This document shows positions 37,540-46,764 of a DNA stretch of 64,000 bases, one piece after another. The notes beneath the pieces were generated by a model that saw only the letters and a program-made list of their open reading frames with translations, was not told the DNA's origin and did no database searches. The stretch is from Syntrophaceae bacterium (GTDB lineage Bacteria > Desulfobacterota > Syntrophia > Syntrophales > PHBD01). The translations under genes were made by a program, and so were the position numbers. Location: NCBI GenBank assembly GCA_013177825.1, contig JABLXX010000005.1:186001-250000 (forward strand), in the 5' to 3' direction. Numbering within the stretch: position 1 is the stretch's first letter; each line of letters opens with the position of its first letter.

Positions 37540-38555
37540 CGTCCGGCCCCGCCTTCTCCACCTGCCGTGCGCCGCAGGGCCGACTGCATGATCCGGTCGA
37601 TCAGGTCCCGGTAGGATATCCCGCCGAGGGTGCAGAGAATGGGGAGGTCCGAGTGCTCCGGATGGAGGCCCGCCAGCGGGTTCACCTCTATGAAATGGGG
37701 TTCGCCCCGCTCGTTCGAGCGTATATCCACCCGCCCCCCGTCGCGACAGCCCAGGCCGCGCCACGCATCCAGGGAGACCGCCGCGGCCCGGCGCGCTTCG
37801 GCGTCATCGGCCAGGCGGTACCGGACAAACCGCTCGCAGTACTCCTTGTTGAGGTACGAATAGACCTCCTTTTCCGCCTCCGCAAGCAGCAGAACCTCCA
37901 TGACCCCGACCGTCTCCGCATCTTCTCCGGTGCCGACGACACCCACGGTGAATTCGCGCCCCGGGAGGAACCGTTCCACCAGGACGGGCTGGCCGTAGGA
38001 GCCGAGCAGGCGGCGGCAGACCCTGTCCAGCGCTTCGGGAGATCGGATTACCGACTCTTCCGTGATGCCCTTGCCCGTTCCTTCCGCCACGGGCTTGATG
38101 AAGAGCGGAAAGGGGAGGCCGACGGCAGCGATGTCCGCTTCCTTCTCCACAACGGCGAAGTCCGGTGTGGGAATGCCAAGGTCCCGGATGACCCGCTTGC
38201 ACATGCCCTTGTGGAGCGTCAGAGAGAGAACGAGGGGATCGGAAAAGACATACGGGATGCCGTAGGCCTCCAGCAGGGCCGGCACCAGGCTTTCCCTGCC
38301 ATAGCCCCGGAGACCCTCGGCAATGTTGAAGACCAGATTCCACCGGGCTCCCGCTGCGAGCCGGCCGATGAGAGCGCGGGCATGGCCGATCCGTTCCGTC
38401 CGGTACGACAGGGAGCGGAGTGTGTCTTCGATGGCGTCGATCGTCTCGGCGCGGTCGAACTCCGCCGTCTCCTCTTCCGAGTATCCTTCCGCCAGGTAGT
38501 CGTCGCGAAGGTCGTAGACAAGGCCGATGGTGAGACCCGTTCCAGGAAGCGTCAC
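37536..38555 (-). CDS. ATP-grasp ligase (D-Ala-D-Ala ligase-like), first of a pair
   Basis: The 339-aa protein starts TIGLVYDLRDDYLAEGYSEEETAEFD. It has VFNIAEGLRGYGRESLVPALLEAYGIPYVFSDP, with the ALLE and G-P-(F/Y) features of Ddl-like enzymes. The ATP-binding region FIKPVAEGTGKGI and the Mg-binding end GRVDIRSNERGEPHFIEVNPLAGLHP are intact. It lies 11 bp after the KamA gene and is coupled to the next ligase by ATGA. Two different ligases after one aminomutase suggest sequential condensation of two residues. Both could instead act on separate substrates. Confidence 0.84.
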   Translation of the reverse strand: MTLPGTGLTIGLVYDLRDDYLAEGYSEEETAEFDRAETIDAIEDTLRSLSYRTERIGHARALIGRLAAGARWNLVFNIAEGLRGYGRESLVPALLEAYGIPYVFSDPLVLSLTLHKGMCKRVIRDLGIPTPDFAVVEKEADIAAVGLPFPLFIKPVAEGTGKGITEESVIRSPEALDRVCRRLLGSYGQPVLVERFLPGREFTVGVVGTGEDAETVGVMEVLLLAEAEKEVYSYLNKEYCERFVRYRLADDAEARRAAAVSLDAWRGLGCRDGGRVDIRSNERGEPHFIEVNPLAGLHPEHSDLPILCTLGGISYRDLIDRIMQSALRRTAGGEGGAGR

Positions 38556-38566
38556 GGGAGCCGGCC

Positions 38567-39880
38567 TTAATGGATCTCGTGCCGGACGGGGCCCCCGTCC
38601 GGGTAGCGGAAGACCTTCCCCTCATAATTGCGGATGAGGAGATCCGGACCGTCACGCCCGACCACATATTCGGGCAGGAGGGGGATCTTGCCTCCCCCGC
38701 CGGGGGCGTCGATGACAAAGGTCGGAACGGCGTAACCCGAGGTGTGTCCCCGCAGGCCCTCGATAATCTCGATTCCCCGGATGACCGGAGTCCGGAAGTG
38801 AGCAGATCCCGGGATGGGGTCGCACTGGTAGAGATAGTAAGGCCTGACCCGGATCTTGAGCAGCCCCTGGAAGAGCCGCCGCATCACCTCCACCGAATCG
38901 TTGACGCCGGCCAGAAGCACCGTCTGGCTGCCCAGGGGAACTCCCCCGTCGGCCAGGCGCATGCAGGCCTGGCGCATTTCCGGGGTCAACTCGTCGGGGT
39001 GGGTCACGTGGATGCTGACCCAAAGCGGGTGGTATCGCTTGAGGATCTTTACGAGTTCGGGCGTGATCCTCTGCGGAAGGGTTACGGGGACTTTCGTGCC
39101 GATCCGGAGCATTTCCACGTGCGGGATCCGGCTGAGCCGGGAAAGCAGCCACTCGATCTTGCGGTCGTGGAGGGTCAGGGGATCGCCGCCGGACAGGAGG
39201 ACATCCCGAATCGTCGGATGGGATGCGATGTAGTCGATCGCCTTCTCCCAGTGAGCCCGCAGGCTGCCCTCGGCACCGGAGCGCCCGATGATGCGGGAGC
39301 GCGTGCAGTACCGGCAGTAGGCCGCGCACGTTCCCGTTACGAGAAAGAGGACGCGGTCCGGGTAGCGATGGACCAGGCCGGGCACCGGGCTGTCCTTTTC
39401 CTCATCCAGGGGGTCTTCCTTTTCCCCGTCCACGCGGAAACATTCCTGCATCACGGGAATCACCGAGCGGCGAAGGGGATGGGACACATCCATCGCGTCC
39501 AGCAGACTGGCATAGTAAGGGGTGACGGCCACCGGACGGGGTCCTGCTGCATAGGTCATGGCGCTCCTCTCTTCCTCGGAAAGCCAGACCATCAATCCCA
39601 GGGACTCATGATCGTTGATACGATTCTTCAACTGCCAGCGCCAATCCTGCCAGTCATCCCGGGTAACGCCCGGATAGAAGCGCTTGCGGAAGGCCTGGGA
39701 GCGGCGGCTGTCGGTAAAACGGGAAGGATGCCGTTCGGGGCGGACCGGAACTGCGGTCGGTTGCGAATAGCCGGGTTCGTGTGGAAAAATCAGGTCATGG
39801 GCGGCCTTCTCCAGGCCGGTCAAGCCAGCCAGCGGACCGGGGGGCTCCACTTCTTCACTGAACAGGGACTCGATCTCCAT
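38567..39880 (-). CDS. KamA-family radical SAM aminomutase (lysine 2,3-aminomutase-like)
   Basis: The 437-aa protein has the radical SAM motif CAAYCRYC (near 188), the KamA core (VLLSGGDPLTLHD, HVTHPDELTPE, YYLYQCDPIPGSAHFRT) and the PLP-Lys loop DAPGGGGKIPLLPEY. Lysine 2,3-aminomutase makes L-beta-lysine using PLP, SAM and [4Fe-4S] (established). Without alignment I cannot say whether the substrate is lysine, glutamate or another residue. GGAGG lies 9 nt before the ATG. The two ATP-grasp genes follow closely. Confidence 0.9.
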   Translation of the reverse strand: MEIESLFSEEVEPPGPLAGLTGLEKAAHDLIFPHEPGYSQPTAVPVRPERHPSRFTDSRRSQAFRKRFYPGVTRDDWQDWRWQLKNRINDHESLGLMVWLSEEERSAMTYAAGPRPVAVTPYYASLLDAMDVSHPLRRSVIPVMQECFRVDGEKEDPLDEEKDSPVPGLVHRYPDRVLFLVTGTCAAYCRYCTRSRIIGRSGAEGSLRAHWEKAIDYIASHPTIRDVLLSGGDPLTLHDRKIEWLLSRLSRIPHVEMLRIGTKVPVTLPQRITPELVKILKRYHPLWVSIHVTHPDELTPEMRQACMRLADGGVPLGSQTVLLAGVNDSVEVMRRLFQGLLKIRVRPYYLYQCDPIPGSAHFRTPVIRGIEIIEGLRGHTSGYAVPTFVIDAPGGGGKIPLLPEYVVGRDGPDLLIRNYEGKVFRYPDGGPVRHEIH

Positions 39881-40065
39881 CGTCTGACGCCTCCGGCTCG
39901 TTGAACTTTTTTTTACGGTCTCCGATCAGAATTTCCATTCTGCCGGTGCTGCCATTCAACCCCGGAAAAGCCCGTTATCATGAGCATTTTCTATTGCGTC
40001 TCATAAGGCCAACGGAGACATCTTGTCAACAAAAAAGGCGTCGTAAATTTCACTTTTCTTTTCTC

Positions 40066-40094
40066 TTGACCGGGCGGTCTTCCCGGCCTTACAT
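40066..40094 (+). promoter_or_regulatory. Likely sigma70 promoter of fpg
   Basis: TTGACC and TTACAT are separated by 17 bp and lie about 30 nt upstream of the fpg start codon. Confidence 0.5.
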
Positions 40095-40122
40095 GCCCTT
40101 GAATTCAGAAGGAGTCCTGCAT

Positions 40123-40905
40123 ATGCCCGAGTTGCCGGAAGTGGAGACGCTGCGCCGCCAGTTGGACCGGAAAATCAGGAGAAAAAGGATTCGGGAACTT
40201 GTCGTATACGATGCAAAGCTGGGAGCCGCCCCGAATCTGAAAGGAAGAATGGTCTGCGGCGTCCGGCGGGAGGGAAAGTTCCTGGAGATCATGCTCGACG
40301 ACGGATCCGCCCTCAGGCTTCATCTCCGGATGACCGGCCGCCTGTTCTGGCGTACGGCAAAGAATGCGGAGATACCCGCTCATACGCGGTTCCGTCTGGT
40401 CTTTGCAGGGCACGAAATCCTCGGCGTCGATCCCCGGCGATTCGCCACCCTGACCCTGGTGCAGCCGTCCCGGTCAGGCAGTTCACCGGCGGACCTCCTG
40501 GAAAACCCGGATCCATCGGCCTTTCACCATGCCGCCCGGCGGAGACGCCTGGCAGTCAAGGCATTTCTCCTGGATCAGTCGGTATTCCCAGGCATGGGAA
40601 ACATTTACGCCTGCGAGATTCTCCATGCAGCGGCCGTAGATCCGAGGCGGCCTGCATCAAGTGTCTCACAGCGTGAATGGGGGATAATCGGTCGCGAGGC
40701 AAAACGAATTCTGGATCTGGCCATCCTCTGCCGGGGAACATCCATGTCGGACTGGCGCGACCTCCATGGACACATCGGTGACTTCCAATACCACCTTCAC
40801 GTGTACGGCCGGAAAGGGATCCCTTGCCCCCGCTGCGGGGCCGGTATCGAGCGGATCGCATTGGGCGGCAGGGGGACCTGGTTCTGCCCCGGCTGCCAGA
40901 AATAA
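40123..40905 (+). CDS. mutM: Formamidopyrimidine-DNA glycosylase
   Basis: Start set at 40123 after GAAGGAG, giving the mature catalytic N-terminus PELPEVE, whose Pro2 forms the Schiff base and Glu3 is the acid. The 260-aa protein has LRLHLRMTGRL, the helix-two-turn-helix DQSVFPGMGNIYACEIL and a C-terminal zinc finger (CPRC...CPGC). It excises 8-oxoguanine and nicks abasic sites. It is slightly short for the family (about 270) but all key residues are present. It is monocistronic, divergent from the KamA operon. Confidence 0.95.
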   Translation: MPELPEVETLRRQLDRKIRRKRIRELVVYDAKLGAAPNLKGRMVCGVRREGKFLEIMLDDGSALRLHLRMTGRLFWRTAKNAEIPAHTRFRLVFAGHEILGVDPRRFATLTLVQPSRSGSSPADLLENPDPSAFHHAARRRRLAVKAFLLDQSVFPGMGNIYACEILHAAAVDPRRPASSVSQREWGIIGREAKRILDLAILCRGTSMSDWRDLHGHIGDFQYHLHVYGRKGIPCPRCGAGIERIALGGRGTWFCPGCQK

Positions 40906-41049
40906 CGGGAAGAAACCTGTTTACAATCCTGCATCGCCGTTATTCCCGCCGCCGGATACGATCCTACGCCACCTGGTTGACGGCCGAAAGCTGCCTGGCA
41001 CCAATCTCCATGGTCCGCATGGAGTTGTTTTTCCGAACGATCGCCCCGT

Positions 41050-41709
41050 TCATTCTTTTCTTAGAAGCAGCATGATAATGATCGTAAAAGAGGTTAATAC
41101 AAGAAGAAGAACGGATAATAGTATGAATAAATTGGCAATGCCATAATCGATGACCGTTGCCATGACTCCCCTTACTTCCATCGGGAAGTCAACATAAGAC
41201 GTGTCGCCCGGATAATGAACTCTGTATCTTTTGTCAAATCTTCCCTTGGGAACCGTCGTCCATGAATCCGTCCAGACAATTACGTTAATATCATCTGCCG
41301 GCTGCAGGGAGCCGACGGGTATTTTTCTGTCGTACTTGGAGGATAAAATTACTCTCTCGTTTCTGGTAATCTGGAAGATGCCCTCGAAAGGAACGTCTAA
41401 ATTGATACCGGAAATTTCTTTATCGGTTTGATTTCTTAATGAAAAAACATATAAAGAATTGACTTCGGAAAATCTCTTAACATTCTCTCTTGCCTCAACA
41501 TCATTTATTTTCCAGACTTCCCTCTTTATGGAATCCGGAATGTGATATACGTAATAATGACCGTCTACTTCCAATCCATGAAAGCTTGGTTTGATGAAAT
41601 CATAGAACTGAACTGCGATCCATATGATGCCAAAAAGAACGGATATTCTGAGGATCAGCATCCATATATGACGCAATCTTGTCAGTCCGTTTCCTTCTTT
41701 ATCATTCAT
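41050..41709 (-). CDS. Unknown two-helix membrane protein
   Basis: Start taken as the ATG at 41709; no ribosome site is evident, and an in-frame TTG lies 21 nt earlier. The ~219-aa protein has a hydrophobic helix near the N-terminus (HIWMLILRISVLFGIIWIAVQF) and another at the C-terminus (IANLFILLSVLLLVLTSFTIIIMLLLRKE). Between them is a ~150-residue external domain, YYVYHIPDSIKREVWK...VYFPDEGSYV-like. I do not recognise it. Base composition is clearly AT-richer than neighbours, and the surrounding kilobase is gene-poor, so it was probably acquired horizontally. Confidence 0.7.
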   Translation of the reverse strand: MNDKEGNGLTRLRHIWMLILRISVLFGIIWIAVQFYDFIKPSFHGLEVDGHYYVYHIPDSIKREVWKINDVEARENVKRFSEVNSLYVFSLRNQTDKEISGINLDVPFEGIFQITRNERVILSSKYDRKIPVGSLQPADDINVIVWTDSWTTVPKGRFDKRYRVHYPGDTSYVDFPMEVRGVMATVIDYGIANLFILLSVLLLVLTSFTIIIMLLLRKE

Positions 41710-42756
41710 TCCGTTTGCCGTTCGAACCAATCCTGCAATCTACAAACGCATCTTTATAAGGTGAACCTGAATCCGATGGGAAAAGTAGGAAGAGAATGGC
41801 GGGGTGTTTTTCGAGAAGCAAATAAAGGATTAAACAGAAGTTAAACAATTCATTTTCTCGCCGCCTTCGTTCCATTAACATATATTTACATTTTACCTAT
41901 CACAAACAATAGGGGGTTGCAATGCCGGCAAAAGAAATTGGTTCAGAGTTTAAAGACTGCTGCGATTATGATCATCCAACCCGAAGCACGGTATCAGGCG
42001 ACCTGCCCCCGAATCATGTGCCGCACACGGATATCGGATTCCACCCGTTTGATGGCTCTTTTAATCTCGTTCCAAAAGCCATTGCCTTTCTCATGGCGTT
42101 TCAACTTCTTTCTTCCCTTAAATCCTCCGGGAGGAGTCGACGGTCCGCGGCGAGGAGGCCCGGCGGATTTGCCTGCTTACAGAGGCAACCGACCGACTGC
42201 GAATGGATCTCAAAACCAGCCGGGACCGGAACGATCGGGAAGCAGCCCGGATCTTGACATCATGGGCCAAAACGGAATGATCGGTCACAGGACATAAATC
42301 TCTGGCCATGAGCCTGAAAAAAGGCGGGCTGAAGCGCAGGGAACCTCGGGAAAAGAATACGGGGGAAAGTGACTGCCGATGTGGAAGGATGGGCCAATTT
42401 ACATCCGGGAGCGGTCATCGGGTTTCTGACCGGGACGTAAATGTTGCCGTGCCGAAAAAGGGGGGAAAAGCAAGCCCGCCCACGCGGGAACATGATCCGG
42501 GCTCCCGCTTTTCCTATCATCTATCCCTGTTTGTGTTCACCCTTCGGACGGTTATTTTATACCACACCGTTTGCCAAAAAAGAATGCATATGTGTCAATA
42601 GGTGTTAAATTTAAGTTAACAAACAAGCTATGTCCGTTGTTCTGGCGGTGGCATGAGTTCATTGCCCTGGGATCGAACCGGCTGTAAAAACAGGGAAATT
42701 ACCTGACATTCAGGCTGCGGACCGGGGAAATCTGCGGAAGCGGGTGATAGAAGCGG

Positions 42757-42800
42757 CAAGAAAAGCGAAAGCCCGGTCCATGTTCCCGCATGGCCGGGCT
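42757..42800 (-). terminator. Terminator read on the minus strand
   Basis: A near-perfect stem (42770-42782 with 42788-42800, one unpaired base) is followed on the minus strand by a T-rich run (42757-42769). It may end the acyl-CoA synthetase transcript, about 385 nt past its stop. Confidence 0.55.
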
Positions 42801-43115
42801 CTCTAAATCTCGTTCCAGAGGTTTTGAACACATAACAGGGAAGAGAAGACTTCCGGAACGGACCTGAACGCATTATGCAAATTATGTCATAACTGTCAAT
42901 ACACCTTTCCGGAAAATTTATGAAAATTCGATGACAGTGAAACGCAAGGAAGCCCGCTCCCGGTCCTGCTTGTTTGATCTCTGGCCAACGAGCGTTACGA
43001 TCTGCTGGAAGGATTATCCGCAACGGGGAAGGTTCGTTTAAGAGAAAATACCATAAATGACTCAACTATACGGAAGAGTTCCAATCATGAAGACAGATTT
43101 TCAGGCGATTTTTCA

Positions 43116-43140
43116 GGGGGGAAGGAGCCCCCCCCTTTTT
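43116..43140 (+). terminator. Terminator read on the plus strand
   Basis: A G6/C6 stem with a short loop is followed by five Ts on the plus strand. No annotated plus-strand gene lies within 2 kb upstream. It may therefore end an unseen transcript, or shield the convergent synthetase gene. Confidence 0.6.
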
Positions 43141-43184
43141 CGAACAATGTAAAACAACCAACCCCTTGATATCCGGAAAGCCCG

Positions 43185-45362
43185 TTACTCATTTCCGGCC
43201 CGGGAAAGCCACTTCCCGTATTCCACCATCCGGGCCAGGACCCGGACGGCGCGCTCGGGTGTCGGAAAGGAAATCCCCTTGAGGTTACCGCCGTCGATAT
43301 CCGTCACGATCTTGCCGTTCATCGAGACGCCAAGGATCGGTTTGCCGTATTTTTTCATCAGTTCAATTGTATGGGTGACAAATTGTTCATAAATCCCATC
43401 CAGGATACGGTCGCTGTCTTCCAGCCACTCCGGAACGGCCTCCGGATGAGCCATCTTGAATATACCGGCCTTCTTCGCTCCGAACAATCCTCTTTCACCG
43501 GTCCCGAGATGGAACACGGCGTCGCACCCGTCCCAGGATGCAAGCACCTCCAGCACGCGCAGCGGGAGTTCCAGGTCGGAAACAGCGACCATATCCACGG
43601 GATTCGAGCGGCTCCAATAATCAGGGAGAAGTTCGTTGATTTGCGAAATCAAGTGTTCCGGCAGGGGGGGTATTTCCAGCCCGGATTCGATGCAGGCATC
43701 CGTCGCAACTACGCCCATGCCGCCCCCCATGGTCATGATGGCTACCCGCTTCCCCTTCGGCAAAGGAAGGAAAGAAAAGGCCGCGGCAAGGTCGAACAGG
43801 TCCAGGGGCTGCCTCGCCAGCACGGCCCCTGCCTGCCTGCAGGCCGTTTCAAAAATCCGGGTGTTGGAAGCCAGGGCGCCCGTGTGGCTGGCCGTCGCCC
43901 GCTGTCCGGCTTCCGTCCTCCCCCCTTTCAGGATGATGACCGGTTTTCCCCTGGATACATGGGAGACTTCCTCGAAGAACCGCCGACCGTTCTTGATGCT
44001 TTCGATGAAGAGAACGATCGTGTTTGTCCGGTCATCCTGCGCGAATCCGCTGAGATAATCCTCGATGGTGATCATCGCCTCGTTGCCCGTACCACTGAAG
44101 GCCCGGATTCCATAGTTTTCCTCATCGGCAAAATGCAGGAACAAGGCCCCCATGGTCCCCGATTGAGAAATCATGCTGATGGAACCCGGTTTCGGGCAGT
44201 AAGGAGCCCACACGCAGTTGAATTTTGCATGCGGACTGGAGAGCCCCATGGTGTTGGGGCCCAGGATCACGATACCGGCTTCGTCGGCCTTCCGGACCAG
44301 ATCTCTTTCAAGTGTTTTTCCCTCGCTCCCCACCTCCGCAAATCCGGAGGTCGTGAGAAGCATATGCCGGACCCCCTTGGCCTGGAATTCCGGGATCAAT
44401 CCGGAGACCAGGGCCGCCGGTATCGTCACGACTGCGAGATCGACCTTTCCGGGGATCTCGCCGATTGACCGGTAAACCTCCCTGCCGAAGATTTCTCCCC
44501 CTCTGTTATTCACGAGATGGATCTTTCCTTCGTATCCGCCCGCCAGGACGTTCGTGTAGAGCGCCTCTCCCCATTTCCCGAACTGGGACGAGGCGCCGAC
44601 GAACGCAACGGATTCAGGGACGAAGAACTTGAAAACGTCCCGGACGTCAACAGGGGGACGGGCGGCTGGAGGAGCAGGCCTTTCCCCAAGGACAACCAGG
44701 GCATCGACGGCAGTCACACGTCCGTCGGCGCCGACAATGAGGGGATTGATGTCCACCTCCGTGACATCCGTCAACTCCAGGCCGAGACGGGACAGCCCGA
44801 CCAGTGTCCTGATCATTTCCTCCCTCCGGGCGGGCGCTTCCCCTCTGAAAGCCCGCAGCAGACGGGAGGAATGGAGTTCCTCGATCATCGTCTCCGCCTG
44901 CCCCCCGCTGATCGGGGCGATCCGAAAGACGACATCTTCCAGGGCCTCTGTGAAAATGCCCCCCAGGCCGAACATGACAACAGGGCCGAACTGGGGATCG
45001 CAGAAGAGCCCCGCAACAAACTCGCGTCGTCCGCTTATCATGGGTTGAACGAGATAGCCTTCCAGGTCATTTCCAGCCGCACCGGCCACTGCTCTTGCCG
45101 CAGCAAGAAGCTCTTCTTCGTCTCGGATATTCAGATGGACAAGGCCCTTTTCCGTCTTATGGGTCAGCTTTGCCCCCAGGCCTTTCAGGACGGCGGGATA
45201 ACCGATTTTATTCCCGAGCAGGACCGCCTCCTCGGCTGTATTCGCTGCACCTTCTTCAACAACGGGAATGCCATAGCAACCCAGCATCTGTTTTGATTCC
45301 GCTTCGGTAAGAGTTGATCTGCCTTCATTTTTTGCTTTTTCAACCAGACGCCTTGGATCCAT
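43185..45362 (-). CDS. ADP-forming acyl-CoA synthetase, fused subunits (ATP-grasp first)
   Basis: The 725-aa protein begins with the ATP-grasp (beta) half: KAKNEGRSTLTEAESKQMLGCYGIPVVEE and VMFGLGGIFTEALEDVVFRIAP. It continues with the CoA-binding alpha half: SVAFVGASSQFGKWGEALYTNVL. The ligase segment has ISQSGTMGALFLHFA and the phosphohistidine loop RATASHTGALASN. It interconverts acyl-CoA plus ADP and Pi with acid plus ATP, an energy-conserving step in fermenters and syntrophs. The domain order is the reverse of the archaeal type and is known in bacteria. The TetR gene 45648-46178 upstream may control it. Confidence 0.9.
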   Translation of the reverse strand: MDPRRLVEKAKNEGRSTLTEAESKQMLGCYGIPVVEEGAANTAEEAVLLGNKIGYPAVLKGLGAKLTHKTEKGLVHLNIRDEEELLAAARAVAGAAGNDLEGYLVQPMISGRREFVAGLFCDPQFGPVVMFGLGGIFTEALEDVVFRIAPISGGQAETMIEELHSSRLLRAFRGEAPARREEMIRTLVGLSRLGLELTDVTEVDINPLIVGADGRVTAVDALVVLGERPAPPAARPPVDVRDVFKFFVPESVAFVGASSQFGKWGEALYTNVLAGGYEGKIHLVNNRGGEIFGREVYRSIGEIPGKVDLAVVTIPAALVSGLIPEFQAKGVRHMLLTTSGFAEVGSEGKTLERDLVRKADEAGIVILGPNTMGLSSPHAKFNCVWAPYCPKPGSISMISQSGTMGALFLHFADEENYGIRAFSGTGNEAMITIEDYLSGFAQDDRTNTIVLFIESIKNGRRFFEEVSHVSRGKPVIILKGGRTEAGQRATASHTGALASNTRIFETACRQAGAVLARQPLDLFDLAAAFSFLPLPKGKRVAIMTMGGGMGVVATDACIESGLEIPPLPEHLISQINELLPDYWSRSNPVDMVAVSDLELPLRVLEVLASWDGCDAVFHLGTGERGLFGAKKAGIFKMAHPEAVPEWLEDSDRILDGIYEQFVTHTIELMKKYGKPILGVSMNGKIVTDIDGGNLKGISFPTPERAVRVLARMVEYGKWLSRAGNE

Positions 45363-45647
45363 TTCCCTTCTCCTTCATGCAAACTGTGTCTACTATGTGG
45401 TCCGCTGGGGAGCTTCCCGCCGGGAGGCCCTCCTCTCCGTTTCCCGCCAATGGCAACGCCGGGATCCCACCGTTACCCGGATTTCGTCGGCATCCAACAA
45501 ATCGAGGCCGGTTCTGGCCCGCCCTAATGGACAGTCTTTGCCCGGTGTATTTGCGATGCTGATTTTTTCCAGCTCTGCGATGTAACAGGCAGGATTGATG
45601 CAATGATTCACATCAACATGGTCGGGCGACGTTTTCACAACTCTTTC

Positions 45648-46178
45648 TTATCCGGAGAAAACACTTCGCAGGATGCTTCTGAACTCTTTTTCGTCATAGT
45701 GATGCTTGAGCTGCTGAAGTCCTATGAAAAACGAGTAATCGCGACGAGACAGCTGTTGTGCCTTATCGGCGGACATACCCGATTCCACATACAGTGCCTT
45801 CGCGTATTCCAGCCTGCGCCGGTCCAGGCGATCCTGAAACGTTCTCACCTTTGGATCGTATAACGCCCATGCACGCATGGCCAGTTCCAGTTCGCCCGAA
45901 ATCTGAAAGGCCAGCTTCGTGAGCTTCTTCATTCTTGCATGAGGATCGCCGGCTTCATTTGTCCGTTCCACGACTTCATCCACCATGCTCTTTTCGTGAT
46001 ATTCAAGCAGTGCCTCAATGTAACTGTCACGGCTGCTGAAGTGATGGTAGAAGGAACCCTTCGTTTTCCCGATGGCGAGGGTGAGCCTGTCGATGGAAAG
46101 TGAACTGGGTCCTTCTTTCGCCAGGATTTTCAAACCCTCTTCAAGCCAGATTGTCTTTGTGTCTCTTTCTTTTGACAT
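45648..46178 (-). CDS. TetR-family transcriptional repressor
   Basis: Start set at 46178 (MSKERDTKTIWLEEGLKILAKEG), 4-8 nt after GAGGCAGG; the ATG at 46190 falls inside the operator-like palindrome. The 176-aa protein has a clear TetR helix-turn-helix (LSIDRLTLAIGKTKGSFYHHFSSRDSYIEALLEYHE) and a divergent ligand domain. A perfect 21-bp palindrome sits just upstream, suggesting autorepression. The adjacent ADP-forming synthetase suggests an acyl-CoA or fatty-acid ligand; this is inference. Confidence 0.9.
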   Translation of the reverse strand: MSKERDTKTIWLEEGLKILAKEGPSSLSIDRLTLAIGKTKGSFYHHFSSRDSYIEALLEYHEKSMVDEVVERTNEAGDPHARMKKLTKLAFQISGELELAMRAWALYDPKVRTFQDRLDRRRLEYAKALYVESGMSADKAQQLSRRDYSFFIGLQQLKHHYDEKEFRSILRSVFSG

Positions 46179-46187
46179 GACCTGCCT

Positions 46188-46208
46188 CATACCATACCGT
46201 ATGGTATG
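46188..46208. promoter_or_regulatory. Perfect 21-bp palindromic operator
   Basis: cataccatac-c-gtatggtatg is a 10-1-10 perfect inverted repeat immediately upstream of the TetR start. Its size fits a TetR dimer site. Confidence 0.8.
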
Positions 46209-46486
46209 TTAACCATCACAAAATCCAACCTGCTGAGAATATTTTTTATGCCGGATTTTCCTAACGAATGTTCGATGGCTGCAGCACCAAGATGAATGGA
46301 TAACCTGCCTCCGGGGCCTGCATGGCAACCAGCGGCCGATTGCTGCAGGATGTCCTCTCTGCGGCCATGCTCATGAGGCCTTGAAACGCCGGACCGGTGG
46401 GAGAGTGAGAAATGCGAGAGAAAGGGAACGGACGAATTTAAGCGGGCGGAATATCTCCCCACAAGTCTCAATCGGCCTGGGATGAC

Positions 46487-46591
46487 TTACCGCTCGTTCA
46501 TATCCCGTGCGTCCCGCTCCGGCAAAACGATCAGATCATCGTCCTTCAGGCCGAGGGCCTGCCGGGCTTTCAATGTGCATCGGAAGACCAT
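46487..46591 (-). pseudogene. Short coding-like fragment, unidentified
   Basis: Thirty-four codons beginning ATG-GTC-TTC and ending TAA give a plausible hydrophilic peptide (LKARQALGLKDDDLIVLPERD). There is no ribosome site and the frame is open upstream toward the terminator at 46628, so it is more likely the tail of a lost gene than a complete one. No family is recognised. Confidence 0.3.
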
Positions 46592-46627
46592 GGCACTTTG
46601 CTTGTTCGTGCGATTAAGGAGGGTATC

Positions 46628-46674
46628 CAAAAGAAAAAAGGGCCCAACGGCTGTTTAATACCGTATGAGCCCTT
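46628..46674 (-). terminator. Terminator of the ThiF-like gene
   Basis: Arms 46638-46643 and 46669-46674 are extended by an inner ACGG/CCGT pair. On the minus strand the stem is followed by a T-rich run. It lies 90 bp past the ThiF-like stop. Confidence 0.7.
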
Positions 46675-46764
46675 GATAGCGGAGGTCTCCATCAAATAGG
46701 CATTATACATGCACATTTTTCCCCGAAGATCGTGATCCGACGGCTTCTCGTCTGCTTCATCGTT

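Larger units (their letters stand above)
41710..43184. other. 1.5-kb gene-poor region with possible gene remnants
   Basis: No complete, convincing gene was found. Protein-like but start-less stretches occur on both strands: on the plus strand at 42122-42264 (TEATDRLRMDLKTSRDRND) and on the minus strand near 42000-42170, ending at about 41998 (NEIKRAIKRVESDIRVRH). They look like decayed fragments. Two hairpin terminators lie toward the right end (42770-42800 minus, 43116-43140 plus). The region is AT-richer than average at both ends. Confidence 0.5.
46209..46764. other. Intergenic region with a possible 34-codon ORF
   Basis: No established gene. On the minus strand at 46487-46591 a short frame reads MVFRCTLKARQALGLKDDDL..., which looks coding, but its codons stay open upstream without a start or ribosome site. 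It is therefore probably a fragment. A terminator occupies 46628-46674. Confidence 0.45.

Noticed and set aside
38567-39880. Biotin synthase or other radical SAM family for the KamA gene
   Set aside because: The GGDPLTL, HVTHPDE and GGGGKIPL blocks, with the PLP-binding Lys, are specific to the aminomutase family.
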